Source: Heterodera schachtii (taxonomy: Eukaryota; Nematoda; Chromadorea; Rhabditida; Heteroderidae). From it: a stretch of 64,000 nt of DNA. The stretch is from assembly GCA_023374025.1 (NCBI GenBank), contig SIJG01000118.1, forward strand, positions 186,001-250,000, written 5' to 3'. The notes under the pieces are model-generated. The model was not told where the DNA came from. It did not search any database and worked only from the letters and a program-made list of their open reading frames with translations. Positions 23,796-34,590 of this stretch are shown here, piece after piece (position 1 is the first letter of the stretch; each line of letters opens with the position of its first letter). Made by a program: the position numbers and the translations under genes.

Positions 23796-24184
23796 GGGCT
23801 TCTTTTTTTTGGCAAATGCTTAAAATTTTTGCGTACTTAATACGCACAGATAAGCACGAAAAACGCGTTTTCCGCTTTGTTTGTGGTGTCTATGATGACT
23901 TTTATAATGCCTATTTTTGCCTAATTTTTGCTCTAAGAATTGAAAAAATTTTCACAAAAATTCGTCCACAAAAATTAATTATTTTTTCTTGAAAAAATTT
24001 TTGGTTGAAAAAGTTATTTTATTGAAAATAATTTTAAAACAATTGAAATAAGCAAAATAAGTTTTTTAATTAATTTTTAAGTGTTTTGCTACCTAAAAAG
24101 CGTTAATAAACATTTTTTATTTGCCTATTTTAGTGCCTATTTAATGCCTATTTCGCGATTTTTTGTGCCTAAAAAAAGAAGCCC
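23796..24184. mobile_element. 389-bp MITE with TA duplication (GGGCTTCTTTTTTT ends)
   Basis: Left end GGGCTTCTTTTTTTTGGC and right end GCCTAAAAAAAGAAGCCC form inverted repeats flanked by TA. The right subterminal zone has TGCCTATTT repeated three times (24122-24157), and the left interior has a matching AATGCCTATTTTTGCC. It lies only 9 bp from the 575-bp MITE. The + frame at 24081-24293 runs through it without meaning. Confidence 0.9.
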
Positions 24185-24186
24185 TA

Positions 24187-24865
24187 CTAATAATATTCCA
24201 ATAAATGGAATTTTGGATTCTTTTTCAAGACGATTTCTTGCAAATAATATGCAAGAAAATTTTTCTTTTTTATTTAAAGAGATTATTCATTAGTTCTATT
24301 TGTTAAAAAATAATGTTGTTTTTAAAGAAATAATTTTTTATAATTTGGGAACAATTTCTATTTTTCAAAGATGAAATATATTAATAATCTTTTTTTATAA
24401 TATTATTTTTCATTCGTTTATTTTATTTCACCTATTATATAGCAAATTAAAAATTTCTTTTGTTAAAAATAATATTTATAAAGAGATTTTAAAACCAAAA
24501 TTATGAATTTTATTCCAGTCATTTACTTTTAAATTTATTATAGCTAAACAATATTTATTGAAACAAATTATATATTTTATATATAAATTAATATTTTTAT
24601 ATGCTACTTCATATAATGGCACTTCACTCTTTGACTCGTGTTTGGTAACCCTTGTAATTTTTAGTTTTGCAACTTGAAAATAAGTTTTAATTGCAATTTA
24701 ACCATGAACCTTTTTTTAAAATATATGTTTAGAATTTGTTGTGCTGGTCAGTTCATTTTATTATCTATTAATATTATATTTTTCAAAATTTTGAAATTGG
24801 TTTTTTATCTTTTCTTTTCTCTGAATTTGATATTGGTTTTATTTATCAGATTATAACATTTTTGT
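24187..24865. other. T-rich AT desert
   Basis: Nothing beyond composition, apart from a slightly mixed patch at 24600-24660. Confidence 0.5.
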
Positions 24866-25379
24866 CTGTGCCAAGATATGGCGTGCCAAAGTATTTTGGG
24901 TAATAAATAAAAAGAAAAAAATATTTTGTCAAATTTCTTAGTGTCCAGTGGCGAAGTGGTAGTGCTCTTGTCACATAATCGTAGGTTAGATTCCTTCACG
25001 TGTTTTATTTTTATTTTTTTAAATTTCAATTTCAAAAACTTTGCTAACTAAAATTTTTAAAAAATTTTTTGTTAATTATTTTTTTACTTAATATATTCAA
25101 CTTTCATACAATTAGCCCATTAAATTTTTTGAATATGATAATGATTATGGCCAAGCTCTCATTCTAATGTAGTCAAACAGTACTTTTATTTAAATGGTTA
25201 TATTTTAATTTTGTAGAAATTAAAAAATATTTAACTTTTGGCCTAAAAATGTTGACTGACAGACTGACTACCAATGCACCACAGAAATCACTTCGAGGAT
25301 ATACGAAGAATATTTGCTTTTGTTTGTTTATAAAAAGTACAAATTTTGACAACTTTTGGCACGCCATATCTCGGCACAG
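24866..25379. mobile_element. 514-bp element with 27-bp inverted ends and a tRNA-like insert
   Basis: The ends start CTGTGCCAAGATATGGCG and, on the other strand, CTGTGCCGAGATATGGCG; they match over about 27 bp with one substitution and one indel. I see no clear target duplication. Inside lie a tRNA-like A/B-box pair (24941-25000) and a GC-richer patch (25245-25310: ACTGACTACCAATGCACC). No transposase is encoded, and the small frames at 24805, 25173 and 25356 have no similarity I recognise. Non-autonomous DNA transposon is the likeliest reading; a tRNA-derived SINE would not have inverted ends. Confidence 0.82.
24941..25000 (+). other. tRNA-like sequence with Pol III A and B boxes (degenerate)
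   Basis: TGGCGAAGTGG at 24949-24959 fits the A box (TGGCNNAGTGG). GGTTAGATTCC at 24984-24994 fits the B box (GGTTCGANTCC) at 10 of 11 places. The 25-bp gap between the boxes is a few bases short of a normal tRNA, and I cannot fold a full acceptor stem. A tRNA pseudogene or a Pol III promoter captured by the element is more likely than a working tRNA gene. Confidence 0.55.
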
Positions 25380-26549
25380 GTGCTTATGCCGCAGCTAGAA
25401 AAATTTTTTGCAATACAACCTAGGGCTGGTCTACCCACCTACAAAATTTCATTTGAAATTCCACCATCACCTGAACACTCTCCTTTGTTAGTAACTTTTT
25501 ATAATATTTACTTTCTTTTATTTATTTATATAAATAAAAGGTTGCAATTTTTATTTATTAAATTAATTAATTAGTATATTTATTGCATTGATCAATACAA
25601 TCTATAAATTTTTTAATGTAAATGTCAAATATTTTAAATAAATATATATAAATTGCTTTTATACACCTGATAAACAAATTATATTTCTTATTTAATTTTA
25701 TTTAGCCAAATATAAAATTAATTCTCCTAAAGTTGAAAAATCATTATTTTAGATGAATATTTGTAAAAAAAATTATATCAAATTTATAGGAATTTGTTTT
25801 ATAACAAATTGATTTTTAATATGTTTAATTTTAAAACATATATGCCTTTAAAATTTTTTAGCTTTAATAAAAAATTGGTAAAATCTTGAATTTATATATT
25901 TGATTTAAATTAAATTAAAAAACTTTTTGATTTAAAAAATCTTTTTTTCTGATCATAAAAAATATAAATGTATTTGAATCAATATCTCATATATAGATTT
26001 AAGATTTTCTTATTTTGTTTTTAAAATATTTTCGTTATTGAATTTATTTGAAAATTTCTTGTGATTAATTAAAGGTTTTCGTCGTGCTATTTGAAAAAAA
26101 AAAATTAATTCTTCCATTAGCTACCCGAAATTTTTACTCAAGTACTTAAAAGCGCATTTTTGAATTTGGCTATTCTCCATCAATCTTTTTACCCATTTAT
26201 ATTAACTTAATTTTTAGTGAGAGATTCATAACTTTTCTAAATTTTGGTTTCATTTATTCAATATGTCTTAATATATTTTAAATTTTTTAAATAAAGATTC
26301 AAAGATCACCTAGTAAATTTTTGTAATTTCTTATTTACTTTAATGCTTATATTTTTTTTATCGAAATTTTGTTCTTAATATAAAAATAATCAAAATAAAA
26401 AAATTTGAACGTGAATTGATTATAGTATATTTTTTATATTTTTCTATTTCATATCATAGGCTTGTTAATTTCTCTGATGTTTTTCTATATTATTCTTGAA
26501 TAAATATTCTAACTTAAATTTTTACTTTTTGCTTTTTTTATCGTTGAAA
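25380..26549. other. AT desert
   Basis: The first 60 bases are mixed in composition; the rest shows nothing but A/T runs. Confidence 0.5.
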
Positions 26550-26690
26550 GAATTTCAATTTTTTCAAATAAAAAACTTTTTTATTTATTTTTATAATAAT
26601 TTGTGCCTTAATTTATTCTTGTAGGCTCAACGTCATCATGTCGATAATCAGCTATGTGTTATTAAATTTTTGTTTTATTGTATGTATTTA
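26550..26690 (+). repeat. Variable-core cassette N
   Basis: Left frame GAAAGAATTTCAATTTTTTC, TAATAATTTGTGCCTTAATT, then TATTCTTGTA. Core about 26633-26656, with CTCAACGTCATCATGTCG. Right frame is weak at first (GTGTTATTAAATT) but then shows TTTTGTTTTATTGTATG. Confidence 0.72.
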
Positions 26691-27379
26691 TATTGTTCAT
26701 TATTTAATTGTAATTATATATATTTTAATTTTTCAAAACATTAAATAAATGCAATGAAAAGTAATTAATATTTTTAATTAAGAATAATCCAATTTTAAAT
26801 TTCTGGGTCTGAATACGAGGTGGTTTAACACCATAAAAGAATCATCATCATTAAGTTTAAAAAAAATTGTAGAGAAATGTTTATAGTAATTATTTTTTTT
26901 TTGGTATTTTAATTTGAACTATTTCATATATCTTAAAAAAGTATTTATTAAGCTTTTTTATTGATTCGTTCAAAAAAAATAATGCAAATAAATTTTCCTG
27001 AAGAAAAATGCGCAAATTCCAAAATTTTATTTGTCATTTTATTTAAAGATTTTTATTAGAAATATTCTGGTAGGCTTTTTATGTTCTTTTTTAAATTATT
27101 TAAGATTTGAAATAGTAACTAAATTAATTTAGTCTTCGTCTGTGGTGTTTGGATTTTTTAACTTTGAAAAATTGCAATATTTAGGAGTTTGTTTAAAAAA
27201 ATTATTTAACTTTATCAATTAATTAAAGTGTATCAAAATTTTGTATTTTTGTTTTAATTATTATTTTATTTTTATTCAAGACAATTAAGTTTTAGATTTT
27301 TTGTTTTAAAACCTTGCTTAAGATAAAAAATACTTTCATAATACAATAGTTTAAATATGTTTTGAATTTTAATAAAAAT
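26691..27379. other. AT desert
   Basis: A patch at 26808-26850 (GGGTCTGAATACGAGGTGG) and one at 27135-27150 are mildly GC-richer. No gene. Confidence 0.5.
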
Positions 27380-27465
27380 TTATTAATTCTACTTGACGAT
27401 GTCCTCAGCAGGAAGGCGGACGATCGCATTTGATTACTTTAGATTTATTCTATTAATGTAGTTAA
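27380..27465 (+). repeat. Variable-core cassette F
   Basis: Left border TTATTAATTCTACTTGAC. Core 27398-27422, about 25 bp with CTCAGCAGGAAGGCGGAC. Right frame TCGCATTTGATTACTTTAG. A second cassette follows 140 bp later. Confidence 0.78.
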
Positions 27466-27599
27466 TAATCTTTTTTATATTATTGTAAATTTTTTTTAAT
27501 ATTTAATAATTTTTTTTTTATCGGCTTATTTTGAGCATTTGCCTTAAAATTTTTATTGATTATGTTTTTTTTTTTTTTTGCATTTTAATATTATCTATT

Positions 27600-27720
27600 T
27601 CATATGCTCATTGAATTTCTCATGAGTGTTGATGAGTCATTTTATTCTTGTCTCGTGGTAAATGTTATGAAGAGGATCTGTCCGAATTTGGTCGTTGATC
27701 GCTTGATTTATTATATCTAT
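27600..27720 (+). repeat. Variable-core cassette G
   Basis: Left border CATTTTATTCTTGTC. Core 27653-27683, with TATGAAGAGGATCTGTCC. Right frame ATTTGGTCGTTGATCGCTTG leads into TTTATTATAT. A 74-codon frame passes through the unit; it is explained by the cassette and not by coding constraint. Confidence 0.78.
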
Positions 27721-27828
27721 ATAATTAAATATTATAATTTTATACAAAGTAAATATTTTACTTTTGAAAAAGAAATGCAATTTGTTAACTATATATTTAA
27801 GAGTAATTTACAATTTATGCGGCTTTAA

Positions 27829-29218
27829 AATTTAATATATAACTCATTAATTGCTTTTTCAAGAATATTTGATGCTTTTTCTTTATATAAGAATCGGTTT
27901 TCTCGCAGTAAATTTACAATAATTGGAAAAATTTTTGAATTTAAAAAATAGTGAAAGAAAATAACTTTTTATAAAGATTTATTCTATACTAATTAATTAA
28001 TTTTTAAAAATTTGATTTATTTTTAATTTATTCATTTGAAAAAATTTTTGTTGCACATTATTTATTATTTTTATTAGCTAATAGCTCCGGATAAAACTTT
28101 TCATTCAGTTCAGACAAAAGATCTATTGAAAATTCTCACAACATATAATTTTTTTATTTGTTTGTTTAAAATAATTTCTTTTGATAATCATTATTGATTA
28201 AGTCATTTTATCATTCTAGATTTTAGAGTTTCCAATTTACTAAATTAAATTTCTAAATTTTTTTTTAAATTTATAAACGAATGAATATAAATTAATTCTT
28301 TATAAATGGTTTAAATATTCTTTATTATTGTATAATGTCTTGCTTACATTTTTTTATAAATTTTTCTATCATTCTTACTTATAAAAAATATATATTACAC
28401 TATTTTTAATTAAATTTCACCTCATTATTTATTTTTCATGTTCCTTTTAATTATTGCATTATAAAATATATGATGTAATCTATATGTATTTCTTGATGAA
28501 AAAAATGAAATATTATTAATGTGAAATTTTCGGCTTATTGAAAATATTTATGAATTGAAACAGAGAATAACTCCTTTTATTCCTTATATTATGTAACTTT
28601 AGATTGATAATTTAGCTGATTTATATTAATTATTTTTTAATTAATGATTATCTTTTTTTCGAAAATTTTTTGGCTTAGAAACATATTAAACTGAAAAAAA
28701 CTCGATATTATTTTTAGAATTTAATCCATAAATTATTAAATTTCAATTATAAAAAAAATATTTTTACTTTTGAATAAAATTTTTTTTTTAATATTTTGAC
28801 TATTTTCTTTATTATGAATCAACTTTAATTTTATTAAATTATTTTGTATTAAATTTCTTTCATTGTAGGTCTGTTTTTTTCTAATTTTCATTTACTTATA
28901 TAAAAATGTTTATGGAAATGTTTTTTTAATCGTATTTTTTACTGGATAGAGTTTTTTTTGCGTTTAATTATAACAGATATAATAAAAATTTCACATTAAA
29001 AATTCGCATTTTTAGAATATAAAAGTTTTATAAATTTTAAAGGCATTAAATTTTAAATTTGAATACAATATTAAATGCAATTGCCTCCTTTTACAAAGTT
29101 TAATGAATCTTTTATGACCACCTTTCGTTTTCAATTTCATTTAATTTTTTGGAAATAATTATTCAATATTTTTTAAAGTAATATTTTTCTACAAGGTACA
29201 CAATATTTTTGTCTTTTT
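27829..29218. other. T-rich AT desert
   Basis: I see no genes or structured repeats here. Confidence 0.5.
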
Positions 29219-29255
29219 GCCCCTACTGAGACTATTTTCGGTTCCTCTCAGCACG
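29219..29255 (+). mobile_element. Solo right end of a foldback element
   Basis: TGAGACTATTTTCGGTT is identical to the last subrepeat of the 55-kb element, and it ends CTCTCAGCACG, the family's terminal motif. Only one subrepeat remains and I find no matching left end upstream, so this is a relic or a one-ended fragment. Confidence 0.72.
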
Positions 29256-30324
29256 TTCAATACATATTTAATTTTCATAAAATTTTAGAAGATTTTAAAA
29301 ATGGGAAAATAGTCTAAAAAGTTTAAAATTTAAGGGGTGTAACCTAATAATTTATAATTAGATTGAATATGCTATGGAAAAAATACTTGCAAAAAAAATT
29401 GGAGGTCGACTAAAAAAAATATTACTAAAATAAATTAAAAATAATTATTTTTTCAATTTTAAGCTGAAAAATCTTATTAATAAATTGTTTCAATATTTTT
29501 AAATTTTAATTTTTTGTTGTTGTAATAAGGCAATGTTTTCTAGTTTCAATGCATGTCTTTCTTTTAGTTTATTGGTTCTTATTATCTTTTTTATTTAATT
29601 TTTTTATTATTTGTTCATTTATATAAATCACAATTTAATTTATTGAATTGGTAGTTTTATTTTCATTAAAACCAGTGCATTTATTTCTCATTATATGAAT
29701 AAATAAAATTAATGTTTGTGCATTTTTATAGTTATATAATCTTAAGTATGTGATTACATTTTTTGTTTTAGTTTTCATATATATAATTAGCGCTGTTTTT
29801 TAATTTATTAAAAAGTATAAATCATTGGTTTAAGAAATTTTAATTATTTTTTATTCTGACACGGATTGATAATCTGTTTCTATTCTCTATAATTAATTTT
29901 AAATATTTAAATAAATTAGGCTTTATTAATTGTATTCATTTTAACATTTTAATTTAAAAGTTTTTTAAACTTTAAAAATTATTAACCTTCCCGTGTTTAT
30001 TTGGTTATTTGTGATAAAATGCTTTTAAAAGCCTATGATCTTGGCTTTGACAAAAATATTAAATTTACACATCCGAACTTATTATTTGAAAGTTTTTTAA
30101 AATAATAATTTTTTGGTTTTTATTGACTTTATTATCAAAAGATAATAAATTTTATTTTTTAAATTATATTTATTCACAATTGCTGTTTTTAAAGCATTTT
30201 GTAATTTTTTTTTGTAAATTATTTTTAAAAAATTAAAGTAATAAGTAAAACGAATGCTTATCTCAAAGGTTATTTTATTTATCGAAATATAAATTAATTA
30301 GTAATTAATAAGGTCATAATTATA
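29256..30324. other. AT desert
   Basis: I see no coding or structural signal. Confidence 0.5.
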
Positions 30325-30880
30325 TGACTAAAAAACGCCAAATATCGACATAAAATATTGATTAAAAAAGCCCAAAATATGGACTAAAAAGCTCAGAAAT
30401 GGCCAAATATGTACCAATATATGGATTAAAAACTGCCAAAATATATCTTTTCAACCGTAAAAAATTCCAAAAAATGTTTTTATTTCATATTGCTAAAACA
30501 GACTTAAAAATACGGTAGAAACTGCCAAAAATGGATTTAACATTAAAAATACCAATTTTTATTAAATTCTTGCTTCACAATTGCAATCCAATCTCAAAAT
30601 TTTTGTAATAATCTCAGTCTGTTTTGAGCGAAAATTTTCGGAGATGGACAAAATACCTAAAAAAATTTCCGAAAATACGAAAAAAAACTTTTTAGGGGTG
30701 TATTTTTCTTTAATTTTTAAAAAAGTCGATCTTTAGGGGTGTATTTTTCGCTTTTTTGCATTTTTCTTGTGAAAATTGCCAAAAATGCCAAAATATGGAA
30801 TAATAATGCAAAAATGTCGAAATAAGGATTTATTCCCAAAAACCTCCAAAATATGGATTTTATGGACTAAAAATTTTAAC
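30325..30880 (+). repeat. Diverged repeats of GCCAAAATATGGA-type units
   Basis: The phrases GCCAAAATATGG, CCCAAAATATGGACTAAAAA and TGCCAAAAATGG recur about eight times at irregular spacing. A pair of TTTAGGGGTGTATTTTTC words lies at about 30692-30750, related to words at 14035 and 14725. Probably a decayed element with subterminal repeats; no inverted ends are clear. Confidence 0.7.
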
Positions 30881-31013
30881 TAAATCAAAAAAAAATTAAA
30901 TTAGAAATGCTATTTTTGAGCCCCATTCTTCATAGCATATGCGCATAAAAAATATGTTATCCATATAATTAATATAGTATTTAGTTAATAAAATCATTAA
31001 AAATAAGCAAATT

Positions 31014-31414
31014 CGTTAAAACAAAAATTGTATTAAGTAAATTATTTGAAAGCATTGAATAAAGACTTAATTAAATTTAATCATATTAAAACAATAAACG
31101 AAAGACGAAGAATTAATTATGTAAGATGCTGATATGAATAAAAAATTTAATCTTTGAATAATACCGCAAACATTATTAATACTACCTAATTTATTTTCCG
31201 CATAATTTGCTGTTCTTTTAAATTATTATTTGTATTTTATAAGATTTAAAAAATGGGAGATCTTCAATTAAATTTTTCTTTTATGTATTTAGTCTCACTT
31301 TTCGTGCTTAATATGTTTCATATTACTTTAAATACTGTATTTTATTTGATATAAGAATGTTTAATTAATGTGATTCAAGCTTTATTAATAAATATTATTA
31401 TTATTTATAGTTTT
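31014..31414 (+). repeat. Direct repeat R5, copy 1
   Basis: Nearly identical to 36711-37108 over 400 bp: AAAACAAAAATTGTATTAAG, ATTATGTAAGATGCTGATAT, ATAATACCGCAAACATTATT and so on. Differences are single bases and short indels, such as an eight-base TCTCACTT region missing in copy 2. Identity this high implies recent duplication or gene conversion. Confidence 0.95.
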
Positions 31415-31619
31415 TTATTTCATTAAATTTCTTTAAATAGTTTTGGTTTTGAAATTGGAAATTTATATATTTTAGAATTCGAACAATATTTTTTAGTTTT
31501 TACTTTCAAATATTAAAGAATGATTTTAAGTATGAAGTTTTCTTTGAAAATTTTATTTTTTATTTAATTAATTTTACTTTGTTTATTTTTGTTCACATAA
31601 ATAATTTATTCATTAATAT

Positions 31620-31740
31620 GATAAATTATTAGTAATTTTTAGCCTAAATTCTAGTTTTTTTTTATTAGATAGTTTATTTACCAATCTTGTCCATTTTGCT
31701 GGTTAGTTCAAATTGTGGTGGTGTATCCTGCTTTATTTTA
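31620..31740 (+). repeat. Variable-core cassette P
   Basis: Left border AGTTTATTTACCAATCTTGT then CC. The core contains TGCTGGTTAGTTCAAATTG and ends in GGTGGTGTATC, similar to the end of core J at 54240. The right frame differs and leads into repeat R6. Confidence 0.65.
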
Positions 31741-31980
31741 ATGTTGAGCAAATTATTTTATAATATTTATAAACTTTCTTCATACTTTAAAGTGATTTTA
31801 TTTTAATAACTAAATTATTGTCTTACATTATTTAATTCATTATTTTGAACACTAATAATTAATTTAAATTTTATTTTACACTAAAGTTATTTAATGATAA
31901 AGTATTTTAAATATTTTAAAAATTTTTGGATTGTATTTTATTATTTTTTGGTATTGTCATGACATATTAAATTAAAAATT
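31741..31980 (+). repeat. Repeat R6, copy 1
   Basis: ATGTTGAGCAAATTATTTT and the following 240 bp align with 32807-33025, with many indels. A partial relative is at 15481-15572. Confidence 0.8.
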
Positions 31981-32094
31981 AAAATATTGATTAAAAATAC
32001 TAAGATGTTTTTAAATTTGATTAAATTATTTACTTTAAATTTCTTGTAAAAGTTACTCTCATTAATGCATTTTCTAATTTCAATGTATTAATAG

Positions 32095-32230
32095 GAATAA
32101 AGCATCAATTTATTTTATTTTTGGTTTAGTAATCTGTCGCCTTAATAATTATCAATTGATTTATAATTCTGCTTGACTTTTTGCACATTTCTGTTGCCGA
32201 GACGGACCGTTTAACTTTTCATTTAAAATT
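32095..32230 (+). repeat. Variable-core cassette O
   Basis: Left frame AATAAAGCATCAATTTATTT, GGTTTAGTAATCTGTCGCCT, then ATAATTCTGCTTGAC. Core 32178-32207, about 30 bp with CTGTTGCCGAGACGGACC. Right frame GTTTAACTTTTCATTT without the GTCGCATTT part. Confidence 0.75.
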
Positions 32231-32654
32231 ATTATGAACTTATTTATTAATTTTACTTATAAATGAAATTATTTATTTAGAAACTTATTACGCACACCGT
32301 TTCAGTTTTTGCCTCTCAGTTCCAAAAAGATTGCATTTTTGTCTCAATGGTCAATGTGTTAGTCACCTTTTAATCGAAAATTTGATTTCTTGTGGTTGTA
32401 TTTTTGCATTTTAGAGTAAAAAATTAAAATTCTTATTTTTTGGTGTAATTAATTTCAACTGATTGTTTTTCTTATAAAATGAATGCTTTAAAATTTATTA
32501 TTTAATTGCTTTAATTTTTTAAATTAATCCTGGCTTTGTATTTTTTTTCTATCTTTTTGGCATTCACAGTGTTAATTTTAATATATGACTAAATTCAATA
32601 TTAAAGTTGAAAATCGAAATCCGAGCCAAAAACGTCGTAAATTTTTGAAAAACT

Positions 32655-32800
32655 AAAATATTATAAGGGAGACAACATCAAATGACTGCACCCCTTTTGT
32701 GGTTTTTTGAAATAGTTTTTCGAAAACCGGGACCCCGAAAAAGCCAGTTCTATGCCAATCCCGATCATATCCAATGTTAATTGCGTCACCCATTCTTTAT
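32655..32800. other. GC-richer patch before repeat R6
   Basis: About 145 bp with GACTGCACCCCTTTTGTGG and ACCGGGACCCCGAAAAAGCC. No open frame of note. It ends at the start of repeat R6, the same position that follows cassette P, so it may be a longer variable core or an unrelated insertion. Confidence 0.5.
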
Positions 32801-32806
32801 TATTAA

Positions 32807-33025
32807 TGTTGAGCAAATTATTTTTTATTAGTTTATAAATATTAATTTTCTTTATAATTGAAGGATTATTTTTAATAACTAAATTATTTGACTTTCATTA
32901 TTAATTAATTATTCTGAACGCTAATAATAATGAATAGAAATTTTATTTTGAACTAAATATATTTAGTTATAAAATATTTAAATATTTTTAAATTTTAAAA
33001 TATAATTTTAGTTATGGAGGCTTGA
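32807..33025 (+). repeat. Repeat R6, copy 2
   Basis: Diverged direct copy of 31741-31980, with the same order of landmarks from TTGAGCAAATTATTTTTTAT to AATATTTTTAAATTTTAAAA. Confidence 0.8.
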
Positions 33026-33232
33026 GATATTATTTTAATAATTAATTTTGGTCATTAATACTTTTTTTTTGTAAAATAATTCATTAAATTTTCTAAGGCA
33101 ATTTAAAAAAATTTCATAATATTTTTAAGAATAAATCAAATATTTTTTATTTAATTTTATAATACGTCAATTAAATTTATTTGTTCAAAATGGATAATCT
33201 ATTTTCTTGTCGGGTGTCGTATTTTGAACACA

Positions 33233-33242
33233 GACTTTTCGG
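33233..33242 (+). repeat. Target duplication, left (GACTTTTCGG)
   Basis: The 10 bases GACTTTTCGG lie directly outside the foldback element here and again at 34153-34162. Depending on how the end base is assigned the duplication is 9 or 10 bp, in the range of MULE insertions. Confidence 0.9.
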
Positions 33243-33275
33243 GGTGCTATGTCGAAGCACGAAAAGTGCAAGGTT

Positions 33276-33353
33276 GGGCGAAGCACGAAAAAGTGCAAAG
33301 TGGGCGAAGCACGAAAAAGTGCAAAGTGGGCGAAGCACGAAAAAGTGCAAAGT
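33276..33353 (+). repeat. 26-bp subrepeat array, left arm of FB1
   Basis: Three exact units. Each unit contains GCGAAGC and the small palindrome GCAC-GAAAAA-GTGC. Confidence 0.97.
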
Positions 33354-33739
33354 GATCACTGATCAAATTAAAAGCAAGCGAAATAATTATTAAAAAATTA
33401 AACTAATTATTTTAAAAATTAAGAGCAAAATAATTATTTTAAATAAATTTAATATAGCTATATATTGTTTCAAAAACAAACAACACAATTTTTATAATAT
33501 AAACCAAAATTATTAATCCCTTACAATAAAATAATCATAGTAAATTTTAAATTAATTTTTAACTTTAACCAAAATATATATATATAATGAACAAAAAATG
33601 TGAATGGGAAGAAAAAAATGTAAATTCAGGAAAATTATGCCTATAATCGCCGAGGTTCAAGAATTATCTCAAAATGATTATTTGAATTATAAATAAAAAT
33701 AGTTATACTTCCACGATCTTGTTCTTCGTTGAGTAGCTA

Positions 33740-33852
33740 AATATTTTAATAAAAACTGAGAAAACAAAAGTGCATGCCAACTTTAATATTTTAATAAAAA
33801 TGAGAAAACAAAAGTGCACATTAATATTTTAATAAAAAATGAGAAAACAAAA
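33740..33852 (+). repeat. Triple tandem repeat in the FB1 loop
   Basis: Three imperfect copies of a 33-42 bp unit, AATATTTTAATAAAAAnTGA then GAAAACAAAAGTGCA. The third copy is truncated at its end. Confidence 0.88.
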
Positions 33853-33990
33853 AATGTCCGTTTTATTGAGATTTAAAAATATTATAAAATAAACGAATAA
33901 TTATGTAAGTAGATTATTATTATTTAAAATAATTTTTTAATTTTAATTTTTTAATAATTATTTCGCTTGCTTTTAATTTGATCAGTGATC

Positions 33991-34120
33991 ACTTTGCACT
34001 TTTTCGTGCTTCGCCCACTTTGCACTTTTTCGTGCTTCGCCCACTTTGCACTTTTTCGTGCTTCGCCCACTTTGCACTTTTTCGTGCTTCGCCCACTTTG
34101 CACTTTTTCGTGCTTCGCCC
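33991..34120 (-). repeat. 26-bp subrepeat array, right arm of FB1
   Basis: Five exact units in opposite orientation to the left array. The unequal counts (three and five) show the arrays expand or contract independently of the arms. Confidence 0.97.
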
Positions 34121-34152
34121 AACCTTGCACTTTTCGTGCTTCGACTCAGCAC

Positions 34153-34162
34153 GACTTTTCGG
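34153..34162 (+). repeat. Target duplication, right (GACTTTTCGG)
   Basis: Exact match to 33233-33242, directly following the CTCAGCAC end of FB1. Confidence 0.9.
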
Positions 34163-34499
34163 TAGCATTTAGTGTTGAACTTTTAATTTATTTGTGTGTT
34201 CGTTAATTATATTATTTCTATTAATTGAAAAATAATTCATTTTATAATTATGTTTAAATTTTATTCACAATTTTTTTATTAATAAAAATATTTATTCATT
34301 ATTTTGCTCATGTGTTGTTTGGTTCGACCATTACTAATTTATTTAAGGAATGTTTCAAAAACTTTATTTTTAAAAATTTTCTTGTAAAACATACAAAAAA
34401 TAATATTTTAAGGGTTTCTATTATAAATTGTTTTATCAGTACAATCAAATAAATAAAAAATTTTAAATTCATTATTCTATTTAAATTTATATATTATGG
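34163..34499. other. AT desert
   Basis: No gene or structured repeat seen. Confidence 0.5.
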
Positions 34500-34590
34500 G
34501 TTAAAATTTATTTCATATTCTCGCTGAAAAAACTCCAACGGAATAGGTCATATTTGGTCGTTGAATTTTTGTTTCTTGTGTATTTATATA
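34500..34590 (+). repeat. Partial variable-core cassette H
   Basis: Core CTCCAACGGAATA followed by GGTCATATTTGGTCGTTGAA and TTTTTGTTTCTTGTG. The right frame is good; the left border is not readable. Confidence 0.62.

Larger units (their letters stand above)
33243..34152. mobile_element. Foldback element FB1 (910 bp, MULE-like target duplication)
   Basis: Long inverted arms, about 33243-33402 and 33941-34152, begin GTGCTATG/GTGCTGAG, then TCGAAGCACGAAAAGTGC. Each arm holds 26-bp subrepeats, GGGCGAAGCACGAAAAAG plus TGCAAAGT: three full copies plus one partial on the left (33276-33353), five full plus one partial on the right (33991-34120). The arms go on past the arrays through GATCACTGATC and AAAAGCAAGCGAAATAATTA. 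Exact direct repeats GACTTTTCGG flank the element. The loop (33403-33940) is non-coding. Overlapping frames of 60-73 codons at 33177-33393 and 33978-34206 are translations of the subrepeats and not genes. It could be mobilised by a MULE enzyme of the type left at 10.8-11.1 kb; that link is inference. Confidence 0.95.

Noticed and set aside
24941..25000. Functional tRNA gene
   Set aside because: The box spacing is short, one B-box position is changed and I could not pair an acceptor stem.
33177..34206. Four open frames of 60-73 codons on both strands
   Set aside because: They are translations of 26-bp subrepeats in FB1; the frames mirror each other because the arms are inverted.
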